Shown here: piece by piece, positions 17,202 to 26,922 of the stretch
Layout: each line of letters opens with the position of its first letter
How positions within the stretch are numbered: the first letter of the stretch is position 1
Assembly: GCF_000317285.1 (NCBI RefSeq)
Contig: NZ_AJLN01000044.1
Span: 1-59,865, forward strand
Origin: Chlorogloeopsis fritschii PCC 6912
Lineage (GTDB): Bacteria > Cyanobacteriota > Cyanobacteriia > Cyanobacteriales > Nostocaceae
Length of the DNA: 59,865 nt
Direction: 5' to 3'
Notes under the pieces: generated by a model
What the model was told of the DNA's origin: nothing
Databases searched by the model: none
Seen by the model: only the letters and a program-made list of their open reading frames with translations
Position numbers and translations under genes: made by a program

Positions 17202-17238
17202 ACTATTCATACCTTCATCCCCATATGGGGATGAAAAC
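17202..17238 (+). repeat. Solitary CRISPR-repeat-like sequence
   Basis: A 37-nt segment contains the perfect 18-bp palindrome CATCCCCATATGGGGATG and ends in GATGAAAAC. This is the architecture of cyanobacterial 37-nt CRISPR repeats (central C/G-rich palindrome, GAAAC-type 3' end). It occurs once, 36 bp before the second cas6 start. No spacer-repeat units are adjacent, so it is not an array here; it may be an orphan repeat, a mini-array relic, or a binding site for Cas6. Confidence 0.4.
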
Positions 17239-17274
17239 TAGATAAAATACAAAAAACATGGCTCAAATGATACC

Positions 17275-18390
17275 ATGCCCCGACGCTCTCAAAAAAAACC
17301 AAATACACCTCCATCTCGCCTTACATGGTCACCACAGACGGAGTTAATCGGCTTAGAATTTGAGTTAGTTCCCGAAAAAGATGCTTACCTTTATCCGCAG
17401 TACACCATAGGACTCCACGCTTGGTTTCTCGATCAAGTGCGTTCACAAGATCCAGAACTTTCTGCTTATCTCCACGATGGTGAATCAGAAAAACCTTTTA
17501 CTATTTCTGCTTTAGATGGAGAAATAACCAGTAGCGGCAGACAGGTAAAACTATCTGCCAGCACCTCCTATCGCTGGTGTGTCACAGCTTTATCTCGTCG
17601 AGTGCAAGAGTGGCTGGCGCAGTGGGTAGAAAGTTTGCCAAGTGTAGTTGATTTGCGAAATGCACCCTTAAAAATACGTTCTTGTCAAATTGCCCATGTT
17701 CCCACGACCTATGCCGAACTGCTAAATTCTGAGCATGGGGAGACACTGACTCTGAAATTTTTGAGTCCTACCAGTTTTCGTCGTAAAGGCCATCACTTTC
17801 CCTTACCAGTACCAGTAAATGTCTTTCACAGCTACTTGCGGCGCTGGAATGACTTTTCAGGAATGCCTGTCGATCAGGATGCATTTCTCGATTGGGTGGA
17901 TAGTTGCGTATTAATTACTCGCTGTCAACTTACAACTATGAAAGTATTAGCTGGTAAAAAAGGCGCAGTTACAGGATTTACTGGGGCAATTGAATTTGGT
18001 TTGACTAAGGAAGCATCTCATCAGTCAGAGTTTCAACAATTATTTTATGCTTTGGGGAAACTTGCACCCTACTGCGGTACAGGTCATAAAACTACTTTTG
18101 GTTTGGGACAAACACGTTTGGGGTGGACATCTGAGGTTGTACAAGATATACCCGATGTACAAAGTATGCTGGCAAAACGAATTGAGGATTTGACAGAAAT
18201 TTTTAAGGCACAACGCAAGCGTACAGGGGGAGAACGTGCAGATGAAATAGCCTCAAAATGGGCGACAATCTTAGCGCGGCGGGAAATGGGGGAATCGTTG
18301 CAGGTGGTAGCGCAGGATTTGGGGATGCCTTATGAAACTGTAAAAACTTATGCTAAGTTGGCGCGTCGGGCTTTGAAAATACAAAAGTGA
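17275..18390 (+). CDS. cas6: Cas6-family endoribonuclease with C-terminal helix-turn-helix tail
   Basis: The 371-aa protein has the Cas6 layout: N-terminal RAMP half, FLSPTSFRRKGHHFPLPVPV in the middle, and the glycine-rich GTGHKTTFGLGQTRL near residue 280. It then continues for about 80 residues beyond the normal Cas6 end. The tail is basic and contains a sigma-like helix-turn-helix (LQVVAQDLGMPYETVKTYAKLARRAL). The tail could bind DNA or RNA, for example its own leader. It is transcribed away from the csm operon, behind the membrane CARF gene and just after the solitary CRISPR-like repeat. Two Cas6 proteins at one locus suggest different repeat specificities. Confidence 0.83.
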   Translation: MPRRSQKKPNTPPSRLTWSPQTELIGLEFELVPEKDAYLYPQYTIGLHAWFLDQVRSQDPELSAYLHDGESEKPFTISALDGEITSSGRQVKLSASTSYRWCVTALSRRVQEWLAQWVESLPSVVDLRNAPLKIRSCQIAHVPTTYAELLNSEHGETLTLKFLSPTSFRRKGHHFPLPVPVNVFHSYLRRWNDFSGMPVDQDAFLDWVDSCVLITRCQLTTMKVLAGKKGAVTGFTGAIEFGLTKEASHQSEFQQLFYALGKLAPYCGTGHKTTFGLGQTRLGWTSEVVQDIPDVQSMLAKRIEDLTEIFKAQRKRTGGERADEIASKWATILARREMGESLQVVAQDLGMPYETVKTYAKLARRALKIQK

Positions 18391-18470
18391 TCTGTTGTAC
18401 TCCTCAAAGGAAAAAACAGAACCTTGACAATTTAATTTTAAGTTTCCAATTAGAAAGAAGAGTACCTCTT
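18391..18470 (+). repeat. Right copy of the direct repeat flanking the type III module
   Basis: Matches 5049-5140 in order and orientation (TCTGTT, AGAACCTTGACAATT, TTTAAGTTTCCAATT, GAAAG). It begins at the stop codon of the second cas6. It is 10-12 bp shorter than the left copy, mainly through one gap in the middle. Confidence 0.5.
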
Positions 18471-18664
18471 GTTACTTTCTATACGTAAATTTTTCGCGAG
18501 GATATGGCGATCGCCCAAACACCTATTCTTTCTTTGTCCCCCGCGAAACGCTTGCAGTGTTAAGCTTTGAGCAGTGTGTACGAGTAAGTTCTTCTCATTA
18601 AAGAGGGTTTATTGACAGCTAAATTAGCACCCCCGTGAAAATGTCACTTTCAAGAAACACTCTT

Positions 18665-18865
18665 TTACGGTTTAGGCGCTTCAAGCTCCCCAACTTTTGC
18701 AAGATTGCTATCTGTTTCTTGAATTTGCTCGGAATCTTCTTTTTGAATCCATAAAAATAGTATGGCAAACACGGGAAAAGGCAAAATATAGAAAATTAGG
18801 GGAATCATGATCCAGGGTAACCATGAAGCAGCATAGTCACCTGTTAGTTGTGTCATATCTACCAT
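18665..18865 (-). CDS. psaI2: Far-red photosystem I subunit VIII (PsaI2)
   Basis: The 66-aa single-span protein matches PsaI in its membrane helix (SWLPWIMIPLIFYILPFPVFAILFLWI followed by an acidic/Lys stop). PsaI stabilises the PsaL side of photosystem I and hence trimerisation. Ordinary cyanobacterial PsaI is about 38-40 aa; this one has a roughly 25-residue charged cytoplasmic tail (from KEDSEQIQ). It lies 61 bp downstream of psaL2 on the same strand, so the two are probably co-transcribed. Confidence 0.85.
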   Translation of the reverse strand: MVDMTQLTGDYAASWLPWIMIPLIFYILPFPVFAILFLWIQKEDSEQIQETDSNLAKVGELEAPKP

Positions 18866-18926
18866 GATGTACTCCTCTACAATTCAAAATTGAAACTCCA
18901 ACTTATCCAAAGTAAAATTAGTGGAA

Positions 18927-19472
18927 TTAAAACGGTAGGTAGCTAACATTAACTGCTCCTCTAAGGATGGCATCCAAAGAGTCAAAGTTTTCGAGTAGCA
19001 AATATGCAAATACTGCACCACCCATTGCACCAAGAAAAATTCCACCATTTAATTGACTCCATTCTTCACGACTTCTCAATGGTCTTAATGAGTCTGTGGA
19101 ATAAGAACTATAAGAACCTTTCGGATTTCCTTGGAATGTTGTAATCGCAAAAATGGAAATTCCCAAACAAGCAGACACAGCTATATATATTGCAGTTATT
19201 AATCCACTGAGATTTGCTCCATGTGCTGATTCTCGTAAAGGGCCAATTACAACTTCTGGCCCGACAAGAAAATACCCGTGAGCCATACCAATTTCAAGTC
19301 CTCTCATGAAAGGAGTTAACCCTTTACGATAGGCAGGTAAATTATTAATGAAAGCTCTAGCTAAAGGAGAATCATTAATAGGGGTGGATAGATTACCAAG
19401 ACAAGGATCGCCTTTGAAGGATTTTATTATATCTGTATCAACTGTATCAATCGTGTCAACTGTATTAGACAT
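18927..19472 (-). CDS. psaL2: Far-red photosystem I subunit XI (PsaL2)
   Basis: The 181-aa protein has the PsaL signature FKGDPCLGNLSTPINDSPL, the conserved LPAYRKGLTPFMRGLEIGMAHGYF, and two or three membrane helices (LSGLITAIYIAVSACLGISIFA; NGGIFLGAMGGAVFAYLLL). PsaL mediates oligomerisation of photosystem I and binds chlorophylls. The linker between the helices is longer and Ser-rich compared with housekeeping PsaL. Adjacent to psaI2 and, across a terminator, psaB2. Confidence 0.92.
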   Translation of the reverse strand: MSNTVDTIDTVDTDIIKSFKGDPCLGNLSTPINDSPLARAFINNLPAYRKGLTPFMRGLEIGMAHGYFLVGPEVVIGPLRESAHGANLSGLITAIYIAVSACLGISIFAITTFQGNPKGSYSSYSTDSLRPLRSREEWSQLNGGIFLGAMGGAVFAYLLLENFDSLDAILRGAVNVSYLPF

Positions 19473-19606
19473 TATTATTATCCTTTGTGTTAAACAGATT
19501 TATTTTTAACTTAATTACAAATATATCAATTATTGATTTTATCAAATCCAATTTTAGAGATTTTTAATAATAAAATTAACAAATTATATAAACAGAAATA
19601 GAAAAG

Positions 19607-19630
19607 TCTCTTGCTCAGTCAAGCAAGAGA
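19607..19630 (-). terminator. Terminator-like hairpin after psaB2
   Basis: The 9-bp stem TCTCTTGCT/AGCAAGAGA is followed on the minus strand by CTTTTCTATTTC. It lies between psaB2 and psaL2 and would end psaA2-psaB2 transcripts. Confidence 0.6.
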
Positions 19631-19716
19631 GGAGGTCGAAACTTTATATTTTTAATAATTGGATTTTTGAAATAAAAATAATAAAGTATAACCTTGAAAA
19701 CTGATATTTATTTGTT

Positions 19717-19751
19717 AACTGTTGACAGCTAAAATTTAACTGTCAACAGTT
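19717..19751 (-). terminator. 12-bp hairpin 3 bp beyond the psaB2 stop
   Basis: A perfect inverted repeat AACTGTTGACAG/CTGTCAACAGTT with an 11-nt loop lies immediately 3' of psaB2. There is no strong T-tract, so it may stabilise the mRNA end rather than terminate. Confidence 0.5.
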
Positions 19752-19754
19752 GAT

Positions 19755-21980
19755 TTATTGACCAAACTTACTTGCCGTTGAGGCAATTAAAAAGGCTCCG
19801 TAGGTAGCGATATAACCAACAGTAAAGTGAGTTAAGCCGACTAAACGAGCCTGAATAATTGACAAAGCAACGGGTTTATCTCTCCAGTAGCCAAAGGATA
19901 GAGGCGTCTGTTCGTGTGCCCAAGCTAGAGTTTCGATTAACTCTTGCCAGTAACCCCGCCATGTAATTAGGAACATAAAGCTAACAGCCCAAGCTAAGTG
20001 TCCAAACAGGAACATCCAAGCCCAAACAGCTAAGTTACTAGTTCCGTAAGGGTTATAGCCATTAATCAACTGAGCGGAGTTTGCCCAAAGGTAGTCTCGG
20101 AACCAACCCATGAGATAGGTAGAAGATTCGTTGAATTGAGCAACATTCCCTTGCCATATGCATAGATGCTTCCAATGCCAGTAGAACGTTACCCAACCTA
20201 GAGTATTCAGCATCCAGAAGACGGCAAGGTAAGATGCATCCCAAGCTGAGATATCACAAGTACCACCCCGACCAGGCCCATCACAAGGAAAGGCATAGCC
20301 AAAGTCTTTTTTATCGGGCATGAGCTTGGAACCACGAGCATCCAACGCACCTTTTACTAATATCAAAGTGGTGACGTGCAAACCGAGAGCGATCGCGTGA
20401 TGAACATAAAAATCACCCGGCCCAATAGTCAAGAACAATGAATTAGTGCCATTGTTGATTGCATCCAACCATCCGGGTAACCAGACATTGGCATGGTTAG
20501 GCCATGCTGTGAAAGCGATACTATCTGGGTTTGATAGTAGTGTGTTAAATCCATACAAAACCTTACCGTTAGCCGACTGGATAAACTGAGCAAACACTGG
20601 CTCAATCAAGATTTGCTTATCAGCCGCGCCAAAGGCCACTTCTACATCATTGTGGACGTACAGACCCAAGGTGTGGAAGCCTAAGAATAGGCATACCCAA
20701 CTTAGATGAGCAATAATCGCTTCTTTGTGCTTCAACACTCGCTCTAAGACATTACCTTTATTCTGTTCTGGGTCGTAATCTTTAATCCAGAAGATGGCTG
20801 CATGGGAAAATGCCCCCACCATTAAGAACCCGGCAATATATTGATGATGCGTGTATAAGGCCGCCATCGTGGTAAAGTCCTTGGCAATAAAAGCATAAGG
20901 CGGCATGGAATACATATGCTGTGCTGTCAAAGAGCTGGCAACGCCCAGACAAGCTAGTGCCAAAGAGAGTTGAAAATGCAAAGAATTATTTACTGTTTCG
21001 TACAGCCCTTGGTGGGGTAGATTAAATGGCCCTTCAACTTTTCTACCAAAGAAAGTCTGAGCGTCCATCATCTGTTTGATGTTGTGACCGATACCCCAGT
21101 TAGTGCGGTACATATGACCCGCAACAATTAACAAGACTGCGATCGCTAAATGATGGTGTGCCATATCCGTCAGCCACAGGGATTGCGTCTGGGGATGGAA
21201 ACCACCCAAGAATGTGAGAATTGCTGTACCTGCACCTTGAGAGGTATTAAATATATGCTGGGCGGTATCAGGATTTTGAGCGTATGCTGCCCAATGACCC
21301 GTGAAAAATGGCCACAAACCAGCGGGATGGGGTGGAGTAAACAAAAAGTTATCCCAACCAACGTGTTGACCGCGAGATTCGGGGATAGCAACGTGTACTA
21401 AATGACCAGCCCAAGCTAGGCAGCTAACACCAAACAAACCTGCTAAGTGATGATTTAAGCGAGCTTCTGAATTTTTGAACCAACCCAGGTTCGGGCGAAA
21501 TCTAGGTTGTAAATGCAACCATCCTGCAAACAACCAAACTGCCGCTAGCAGAATTAGGAACAATGCACCAACATACAATTCAGTATTTGTCCGCAATCCG
21601 ATCGTGTACCACCAGTGGTAGACGCCAGAATAGCAGATATCTACAGGGTTTCTCGCTCCTGCTTGGGTAAAAGCTTCAATCGCTCCCGGCCCAAATTGAG
21701 CATCCCAAATTGCGTGGGCAATAGGACGCACATGCACAGGATCTTTAATCCAGACCTCAAAATTACCTTGCCAAGCAACGTGGAACAAAATCCCCGACGC
21801 CCACAGAAAGATAATTGCTAGATGACCAAAGTGAGAGGCAAAAATCCTTTGATAGAGATTTTCCTCCGTCATCCCATCGTGACTTTCAAAATCGTGAGCA
21901 GTGGCGATCGCATAGAAAATACGCCGCGTTGTCGGGTCGCTAGCAAGGTCTTGGCTAAATTTTGGGAATTTAGTAGCCAT
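19755..21980 (-). CDS. psaB2: Far-red photosystem I core protein PsaB2
   Basis: The 741-aa protein is full-length PsaB with eleven membrane helices. The [4Fe-4S] FX ligands are in the loop [18 protein letters not shown], and the opening is [20 protein letters not shown]. With PsaA2 it forms the reaction-centre core. As part of a FaRLiP cluster it is the paralogue used with chlorophyll f in far-red light. It is 93 bp downstream of psaA2; a row of short tandem repeats fills the gap. Confidence 0.95.
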   Translation of the reverse strand: MATKFPKFSQDLASDPTTRRIFYAIATAHDFESHDGMTEENLYQRIFASHFGHLAIIFLWASGILFHVAWQGNFEVWIKDPVHVRPIAHAIWDAQFGPGAIEAFTQAGARNPVDICYSGVYHWWYTIGLRTNTELYVGALFLILLAAVWLFAGWLHLQPRFRPNLGWFKNSEARLNHHLAGLFGVSCLAWAGHLVHVAIPESRGQHVGWDNFLFTPPHPAGLWPFFTGHWAAYAQNPDTAQHIFNTSQGAGTAILTFLGGFHPQTQSLWLTDMAHHHLAIAVLLIVAGHMYRTNWGIGHNIKQMMDAQTFFGRKVEGPFNLPHQGLYETVNNSLHFQLSLALACLGVASSLTAQHMYSMPPYAFIAKDFTTMAALYTHHQYIAGFLMVGAFSHAAIFWIKDYDPEQNKGNVLERVLKHKEAIIAHLSWVCLFLGFHTLGLYVHNDVEVAFGAADKQILIEPVFAQFIQSANGKVLYGFNTLLSNPDSIAFTAWPNHANVWLPGWLDAINNGTNSLFLTIGPGDFYVHHAIALGLHVTTLILVKGALDARGSKLMPDKKDFGYAFPCDGPGRGGTCDISAWDASYLAVFWMLNTLGWVTFYWHWKHLCIWQGNVAQFNESSTYLMGWFRDYLWANSAQLINGYNPYGTSNLAVWAWMFLFGHLAWAVSFMFLITWRGYWQELIETLAWAHEQTPLSFGYWRDKPVALSIIQARLVGLTHFTVGYIATYGAFLIASTASKFGQ

Positions 21981-22073
21981 AATTTAGATAGCCGTTTTGC
22001 TTGTCAATTTATTGTTTTTTGTCATTAGTCATTAGTTCTTTGTCATTTGCGAATCACTAATGACTCAGGACTA

Positions 22074-24440
22074 CTATCCAAGTGCTGTCATTCGTGCCAG
22101 GAAGAAAGCCCAAGTAGTAACAATTCCTCCTAAAAGGTAATGAGCAACTCCTACAGCCCGACCGTGAATGATGCTCAAAGCACGAGGTTGAATAGCTGGG
22201 GCAACTTTCAACTTATTGTGTGCCCAAACTATCGATTCAATCAGTTCTTGCCAGTAGCCGCGACCACTGAATAAGAACATCAGACTAAAGCCAAAGACAA
22301 AGTGCCCGCCCAGGAACATTAAACCGTAAGCCGAAAGTGATGAATTGTAAGATGTAATCACCTGTTGTGATTGCGCCCAAAGAAAATCACGCAACCAACC
22401 GTTATTCGTAATTGACGAAGTCGCAAAGTTTCCACCAGTAATGTGAGTAACCACCCCATCTGCTCCTACCGTCCCCCAGACATCTGACTGCATCTTCCAG
22501 AAGAAGTGGAAAATCACCATACTCAGAGAGTTGTACATCCAAAATAGACCCAGGAAGACATGATCCCAAGCCGATACTTGGCAAGTACCACCCCGTCCCG
22601 GCCCGTCGCAGGGGAAGCGGAAGCCTAAATTAGCTTTATCTGGAATTAACCGAGAACTGCGGGCAAATAAAACCCCTTTCAGCAGTACGAGAACAGTGAC
22701 GTGAATTGTGAAGGCGTGAATGTGGTGAATTAAGAAATCTGCTGTACCCAAGGTAATGGGCATCATTGCCACTTTCCCAGCTACAGCCACTACACCACCA
22801 CCGAAAGCATAGCTGACAGGCTCGTGCAAATTAGGAGCTGCGGTTCCCAATCCTGTTAGTTCTAGATTTCGCAAGCCGCCAAAAGCATGACCCAAAGGTG
22901 CAGCAACTTGCAGAGCTGGATTGCCTATAGTCATCGTATGGATGTGTTGCAACCACTGGGCAAACACTGGCTGTAGTTGAATGCCTGTATCTGAGAACAT
23001 ATCTTGAGGACGACCAAAAGCCCGCATGGTGTCGTTGTGACAATACATAGCAAAGCTGTGGAAGCCAAGGAACTGACACACCCAAACCAGGTGAGAAATA
23101 ATTGCATCCCGATGGCGTAGTACCCGATCCAACACATTATTGTAATTTTCTTCTGGATCGTAGTCCCGTACCATGTAAATCGCTGCATGGGCTGCCGCGC
23201 CAACTATCAGGAAACCCCCAATCCACACATGATGAGTGAACAGAGATACCACAGTTGCATAGTCTGTTGCCAAATAGGGATAGGGCGGCATCGCATACAT
23301 ATGATGGGCGATGATAATGCTCAAAGAACCCAACATTGCCAAATTAATTGACAGTTGAGCGTGCCAGGAAGTCGTCAGAACTTCAAATAGACCCTTATGA
23401 CCGACAGGCCCGATAAAGCTCAAGAATGGCAGCATATTAGGAGTTCTGGCATCATCCAGCATTTCTTTGATGCTGTGACCGATACCCCAATTGGTACGAT
23501 ACATATGACCGGCAACGATGAACATTACCGCGATCGCCAAATGATGATGTGCAACATCTGTTAACCACAAGCCGCCTGTGACAGGGTTAAGACCACCCTT
23601 AAAAGTGAGGAAGTCAGCAAAATGTCCCCACTGCAAGGTGAAAAAAGGCACTACACCCTTCACAAAACCCCAATCTACACGGGGATACAACTCGTTCATC
23701 AAACTGGGATTCAAGATGAACTCGTGCGGCAAAGGAATATCCTCAAGAGCTACTCCAGCATCCAACAGCTTGTTAGTTGGTAAAGAAACATGGATGAGGT
23801 GTCCTGTCCAACCCAACGAACCCAAACCCAACAGCCCAGCCAAGTGATGATTTAACATCGACTGAGTATTCTGGAACCACTCCAGTTTGGGAGCGCGTTT
23901 GTGATAGTGGAACCAACCAGCAAACAGCATCAGCGCTGCCATCACTAAACCACCAATTGCAGTGCAGTACAATTGGAATGTATTGGTAAAACCAGCAGCA
24001 CGCCACATTTGGAAAAGCCCAGATGTGATTTGAATGCCGTAGAAACCACCACCCATATCTCCATTCAAAATTTCTTGGCCAAATATGGGCCAAACAACTT
24101 GAGCGCTGGGTTTAATACCAGTTGGGTTTGTCATCCAAGCTTCAAAATTGGAAAAGCGAGCACCATGAAAATACATCCCGCTTAACCAAAGAAATACCAC
24201 CGCTAGATGTCCAAAATGGGCAGCAAAAATCTTGCGCGATATATCTTCTAAATCGCTAGTATGAGTATCGAAATCGTGGGCGTTAGCATGTAAGTTCCAA
24301 ATCCAGGTTGTGGTTTTGGCACCTTTAGCAAGGGTGCGGTCAAAGTGTCCTGGCTGCGACCACTTCTGAAAAGAAGTTGCTACTGGATCGTTATCAACTA
24401 CAACCCTCGCCTCTTGCTCTCGCTCTGGCGTAAGAGTCAT
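22074..24440 (-). CDS. psaA2: Far-red photosystem I core protein PsaA2
   Basis: The 788-aa protein is full-length PsaA with the FX-binding loop [19 protein letters not shown], many His ligands in its membrane helices ([19 protein letters not shown]) and the ending [19 protein letters not shown]. The N-terminus is slightly longer and more divergent than housekeeping PsaA. It heads the psaA2-psaB2 transcription unit. A 16-bp direct-repeat motif 138 bp upstream of its start is shared with chlF. Confidence 0.95.
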   Translation of the reverse strand: MTLTPEREQEARVVVDNDPVATSFQKWSQPGHFDRTLAKGAKTTTWIWNLHANAHDFDTHTSDLEDISRKIFAAHFGHLAVVFLWLSGMYFHGARFSNFEAWMTNPTGIKPSAQVVWPIFGQEILNGDMGGGFYGIQITSGLFQMWRAAGFTNTFQLYCTAIGGLVMAALMLFAGWFHYHKRAPKLEWFQNTQSMLNHHLAGLLGLGSLGWTGHLIHVSLPTNKLLDAGVALEDIPLPHEFILNPSLMNELYPRVDWGFVKGVVPFFTLQWGHFADFLTFKGGLNPVTGGLWLTDVAHHHLAIAVMFIVAGHMYRTNWGIGHSIKEMLDDARTPNMLPFLSFIGPVGHKGLFEVLTTSWHAQLSINLAMLGSLSIIIAHHMYAMPPYPYLATDYATVVSLFTHHVWIGGFLIVGAAAHAAIYMVRDYDPEENYNNVLDRVLRHRDAIISHLVWVCQFLGFHSFAMYCHNDTMRAFGRPQDMFSDTGIQLQPVFAQWLQHIHTMTIGNPALQVAAPLGHAFGGLRNLELTGLGTAAPNLHEPVSYAFGGGVVAVAGKVAMMPITLGTADFLIHHIHAFTIHVTVLVLLKGVLFARSSRLIPDKANLGFRFPCDGPGRGGTCQVSAWDHVFLGLFWMYNSLSMVIFHFFWKMQSDVWGTVGADGVVTHITGGNFATSSITNNGWLRDFLWAQSQQVITSYNSSLSAYGLMFLGGHFVFGFSLMFLFSGRGYWQELIESIVWAHNKLKVAPAIQPRALSIIHGRAVGVAHYLLGGIVTTWAFFLARMTALG

Positions 24441-24577
24441 TGAACTCTCCCTCTTCTATTAAAGAAATGAGAACTTTGCTTTACTCAAAGTAGTTGTATT
24501 TAAGTTTGTTGTTAGTTGTTCGTTAGGGGATTAACTATTAGCTACATAACCCTTGGAGTAGAGAATAAGCAAAAAAA

Positions 24578-24593
24578 ATGAAGAACTGATGAA
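24578..24593 (-). promoter_or_regulatory. Candidate far-red control site upstream of psaA2
   Basis: Minus-strand sequence TTCATCAGTTCTTCAT, followed by a run of T, differs at one base from the site at 32098-32113 upstream of chlF. It contains TTCAT twice, 11 bp apart, the spacing used by OmpR-type dimers. RfpB, encoded nearby, is such a regulator. Binding is inference. Confidence 0.45.
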
Positions 24594-24624
24594 GGAAGCT
24601 AGTTTTTAACAAAATATTACATTT

Positions 24625-25008
24625 TTAATATTTCCAATTTAGTATTTCAGCTACTTGTTGAGCCAGAGTCATTAAATCAAAAGGTTTAGCGATCGCAGCC
24701 CTCACCCCAAGTTTTACCATCTGGGATATCTCTCCATTCGCTAACGTTGTTAATAAAATTACAGGGATATGATAGGTTACAGGATTGCTCTGCAGCTGTT
24801 GCAAGGTTACAGATAAATCCTGTTCGCAAACGAATGCGTCCACATCCACGAGGATGGCATCGAGTTGCTCTGTCTCAGTTTTAACAATCGCTTCATAACT
24901 GGATGCTGTTGTCAGCACTTCCCAGCCTGCCTCTGTTTCCAAGCAAAGCTGGGTTAACTCCCGAATAACGTTTTCATTTTCAATCAGTAAAATGCGCCGG
25001 GTTATCAC
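24625..25008 (-). CDS. CheY-like receiver protein (extra FaRLiP-cluster receiver)
   Basis: A 127-aa stand-alone receiver domain: acidic pocket in ILLIENENVI, phospho-accepting Asp in AILVDVDAF, Thr in VILLTTL, and Lys in AIAKPF. The residues after the phospho-Asp (VDAFVCEQDL) depart from the usual MPxMDG. No output domain. It resembles the RfpC receiver at 26923-27303 (shared ILI-E-E, LCLE-A-WEVLT) and probably arose by duplication. It lies between psaA2 and the GH1 operon, 184 bp upstream of psaA2 on the same strand. The standard FaRLiP regulator set has one such receiver, so its role is open. Confidence 0.85.
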   Translation of the reverse strand: MITRRILLIENENVIRELTQLCLETEAGWEVLTTASSYEAIVKTETEQLDAILVDVDAFVCEQDLSVTLQQLQSNPVTYHIPVILLTTLANGEISQMVKLGVRAAIAKPFDLMTLAQQVAEILNWKY

Positions 25009-25222
25009 TGCTAAGATTTACCTTTCTGCCTGAAATTAGCTGGCAGATTACAATTCCAGCTTCTTGTAGAGTAGGCAAAAAATCTGAATAACCAATGAAG
25101 AGAGTCAGCCTTTTGGGAGCATCTACCTATCGAAATTTGGTTTAAACCCAACCTTGCCAAAATCTGTACAATAAATGGTTGGGTCTGCAATTGGAAGTTT
25201 TTTAATCATTGGAGACACAAAC

Positions 25223-25414
25223 ATGACCCTGTTAAAATTTCAGGATTTCCACGTTGCAACTAGGTATATAACAGAACATCTAGTTGTCCAGGGTAAGTAT
25301 CGACAAGACTTTGTAATCATTGAGACTATTGACGACTTTATTTGCAACATAACATTAGTGTCTAAATCTGATACCAAACTTCAGGTAAGTTATGCACAGG
25401 AGATGTTTTTATGA
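25223..25414 (+). CDS. Small uncharacterised protein coupled to the GH1 gene
   Basis: A 63-aa protein starting MTLLKFQDFHVATRY with a GGAG ribosome-binding site 7 bp upstream, which favours this start over an upstream in-frame one. No signal peptide or membrane span; alternating beta-like segments (DFVIIETIDDFICNITLVS). Its stop overlaps the GH1 start (ATGA), implying translational coupling. I do not recognise the family. Confidence 0.6.
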   Translation: MTLLKFQDFHVATRYITEHLVVQGKYRQDFVIIETIDDFICNITLVSKSDTKLQVSYAQEMFL

Positions 25415-26886
25415 ATAGGCGGCAACTGATGCAGACTGCGTTGGGCGGTTTAGCCACTGCAATTCCTGTGAAAGTCGCGGGTGAGGAAGGGAGCGGAGTA
25501 TTAAAGACTGCAAAGCCCGAACCTGCCGCTGCAAACAACGCCCGCAGTTTTCCGAAGGGATTTGTCTGGGGAACCGCTACATCAGCCTATCAGATTGAAG
25601 GCGCTGTTAAGGAAGATGGTCGCGGTGTATCTATTTGGGATCGGTTTGCGCACACACCTGGCAAGATCTTCGATGGAACTAACGCGGATGTTGCCGTAGA
25701 CCACTATCATCGGTACAAAGAAGACGTACAGTTGATGAAGGCGATGGGAACGAAGGCATACCGCTTTTCCATTGCCTGGCCCCGTATATTCCCAGAGGGC
25801 AAGGGCAAGGTGAATCCAAAGGGTCTCGATTTTTACAATCGCCTCGTGGATGAACTACTCGCCAACGGTATCGAACCATTTCCGTCCCTCTATCACTGGG
25901 ATTTGCCTCAGACTTTGCAAGAGCGATATGGTGGTTGGGAATCTCGCGAAACGGCTCTGGCGTTCGCCGATTACGCGGGTTACGTCACCGAAAAACTGAG
26001 CGATCGCGTCCAACGCTTTTTCACACTCAACGAAATCCGCACCTTCGTAGATCGGGGACATGAATCCGGCATCCTCGCACCAGGATTTAAACTGCCGCCT
26101 GCCCGATTGAATCAGGTTAGGCATCATGCAATTCTCGCCCATGGTCTCGCAGTTCAGGCGATTCGCGCCAAGGCGCGTCGGGGAACCAAAGTGGGGCCAG
26201 CAGAAAACATCTTCGCTGTCGTACCCATCATTGAGACACCAGAACATATCAAGGCAACCGAGATTGCCATGCGCGAGCTGAATGCAGGTTATTTGACCGC
26301 CATGCTAGAAGGTCGTTATACCGATGCGTATCTTAAAGCTGCAGGAGCGGATGCACCCAAATTCACCTCCGAAGACTTGAAAGCCATCGCTTCCCCGATA
26401 AATTTCGTCGGCATCAATATCTATACGCCGGATTATTACATCAGTGCTAGTAACAAACCTCCTGGTTATCAATCCCTTCCGTTCAACAAATCTCACCCAC
26501 GAATGGTTTCGTCCTGGCATCGGCTCGGCCCGGAAACGCTATATTGGGCACCACGTCTATTGCAGAAACTCTGGAATGTGAAGGAAATTTACATCACCGA
26601 GAACGGATGCGCTACCAGCGACGAAGTGGCTAAAGACGGCCAAGTATATGATAGCGATCGCATTATGTTCTTGCGTAGTTACTTGACGCAACTGCAACGT
26701 GCAACCTCTGAAGGAGCGCCCGTGCGCGGCTATTTCCTCTGGAGTTTGCTGGACAACTTTGAGTGGGTTGCTGGTTACGCCCAACGCTTCGGAGCGATCT
26801 ATGTGGATTATACGACGCTGAAACGCACGCCGAAATTAAGCGCATCGTTCTATCGAGAGGTAATCGCTCGAAACAGTGTGGTGTAA
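25411..26886 (+). CDS. Family GH1 beta-glucosidase, probably exported by Tat
   Basis: The 491-aa protein begins with NRRQLMQTALGGLATAIPV, a short twin-Arg-like signal, and then a complete GH1 barrel (FPKGFVWGTATSAYQIEG). The acid/base Glu208 is in TLNEI, where the usual Pro after NE is Ile. The nucleophile Glu397 is in YITENG, and DNFEWVAGYAQRFG contributes the glycone-binding site. It hydrolyses beta-glucosides or related glycosides. Its position between the two receiver genes of a FaRLiP cluster, on the opposite strand, is unexpected. Its base composition looks somewhat richer in GC than the surroundings, hinting at acquisition. Confidence 0.9.
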   Translation: MNRRQLMQTALGGLATAIPVKVAGEEGSGVLKTAKPEPAAANNARSFPKGFVWGTATSAYQIEGAVKEDGRGVSIWDRFAHTPGKIFDGTNADVAVDHYHRYKEDVQLMKAMGTKAYRFSIAWPRIFPEGKGKVNPKGLDFYNRLVDELLANGIEPFPSLYHWDLPQTLQERYGGWESRETALAFADYAGYVTEKLSDRVQRFFTLNEIRTFVDRGHESGILAPGFKLPPARLNQVRHHAILAHGLAVQAIRAKARRGTKVGPAENIFAVVPIIETPEHIKATEIAMRELNAGYLTAMLEGRYTDAYLKAAGADAPKFTSEDLKAIASPINFVGINIYTPDYYISASNKPPGYQSLPFNKSHPRMVSSWHRLGPETLYWAPRLLQKLWNVKEIYITENGCATSDEVAKDGQVYDSDRIMFLRSYLTQLQRATSEGAPVRGYFLWSLLDNFEWVAGYAQRFGAIYVDYTTLKRTPKLSASFYREVIARNSVV

Positions 26887-26922
26887 AGCCGCCTACCAAA
26901 CCTTGGTATGGCTGAAATATAT

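Noticed and set aside
22831-24093. Several open frames antisense or out of frame to psaA2
   Set aside because: They are codon-bias shadows of a full-length conserved photosystem gene.
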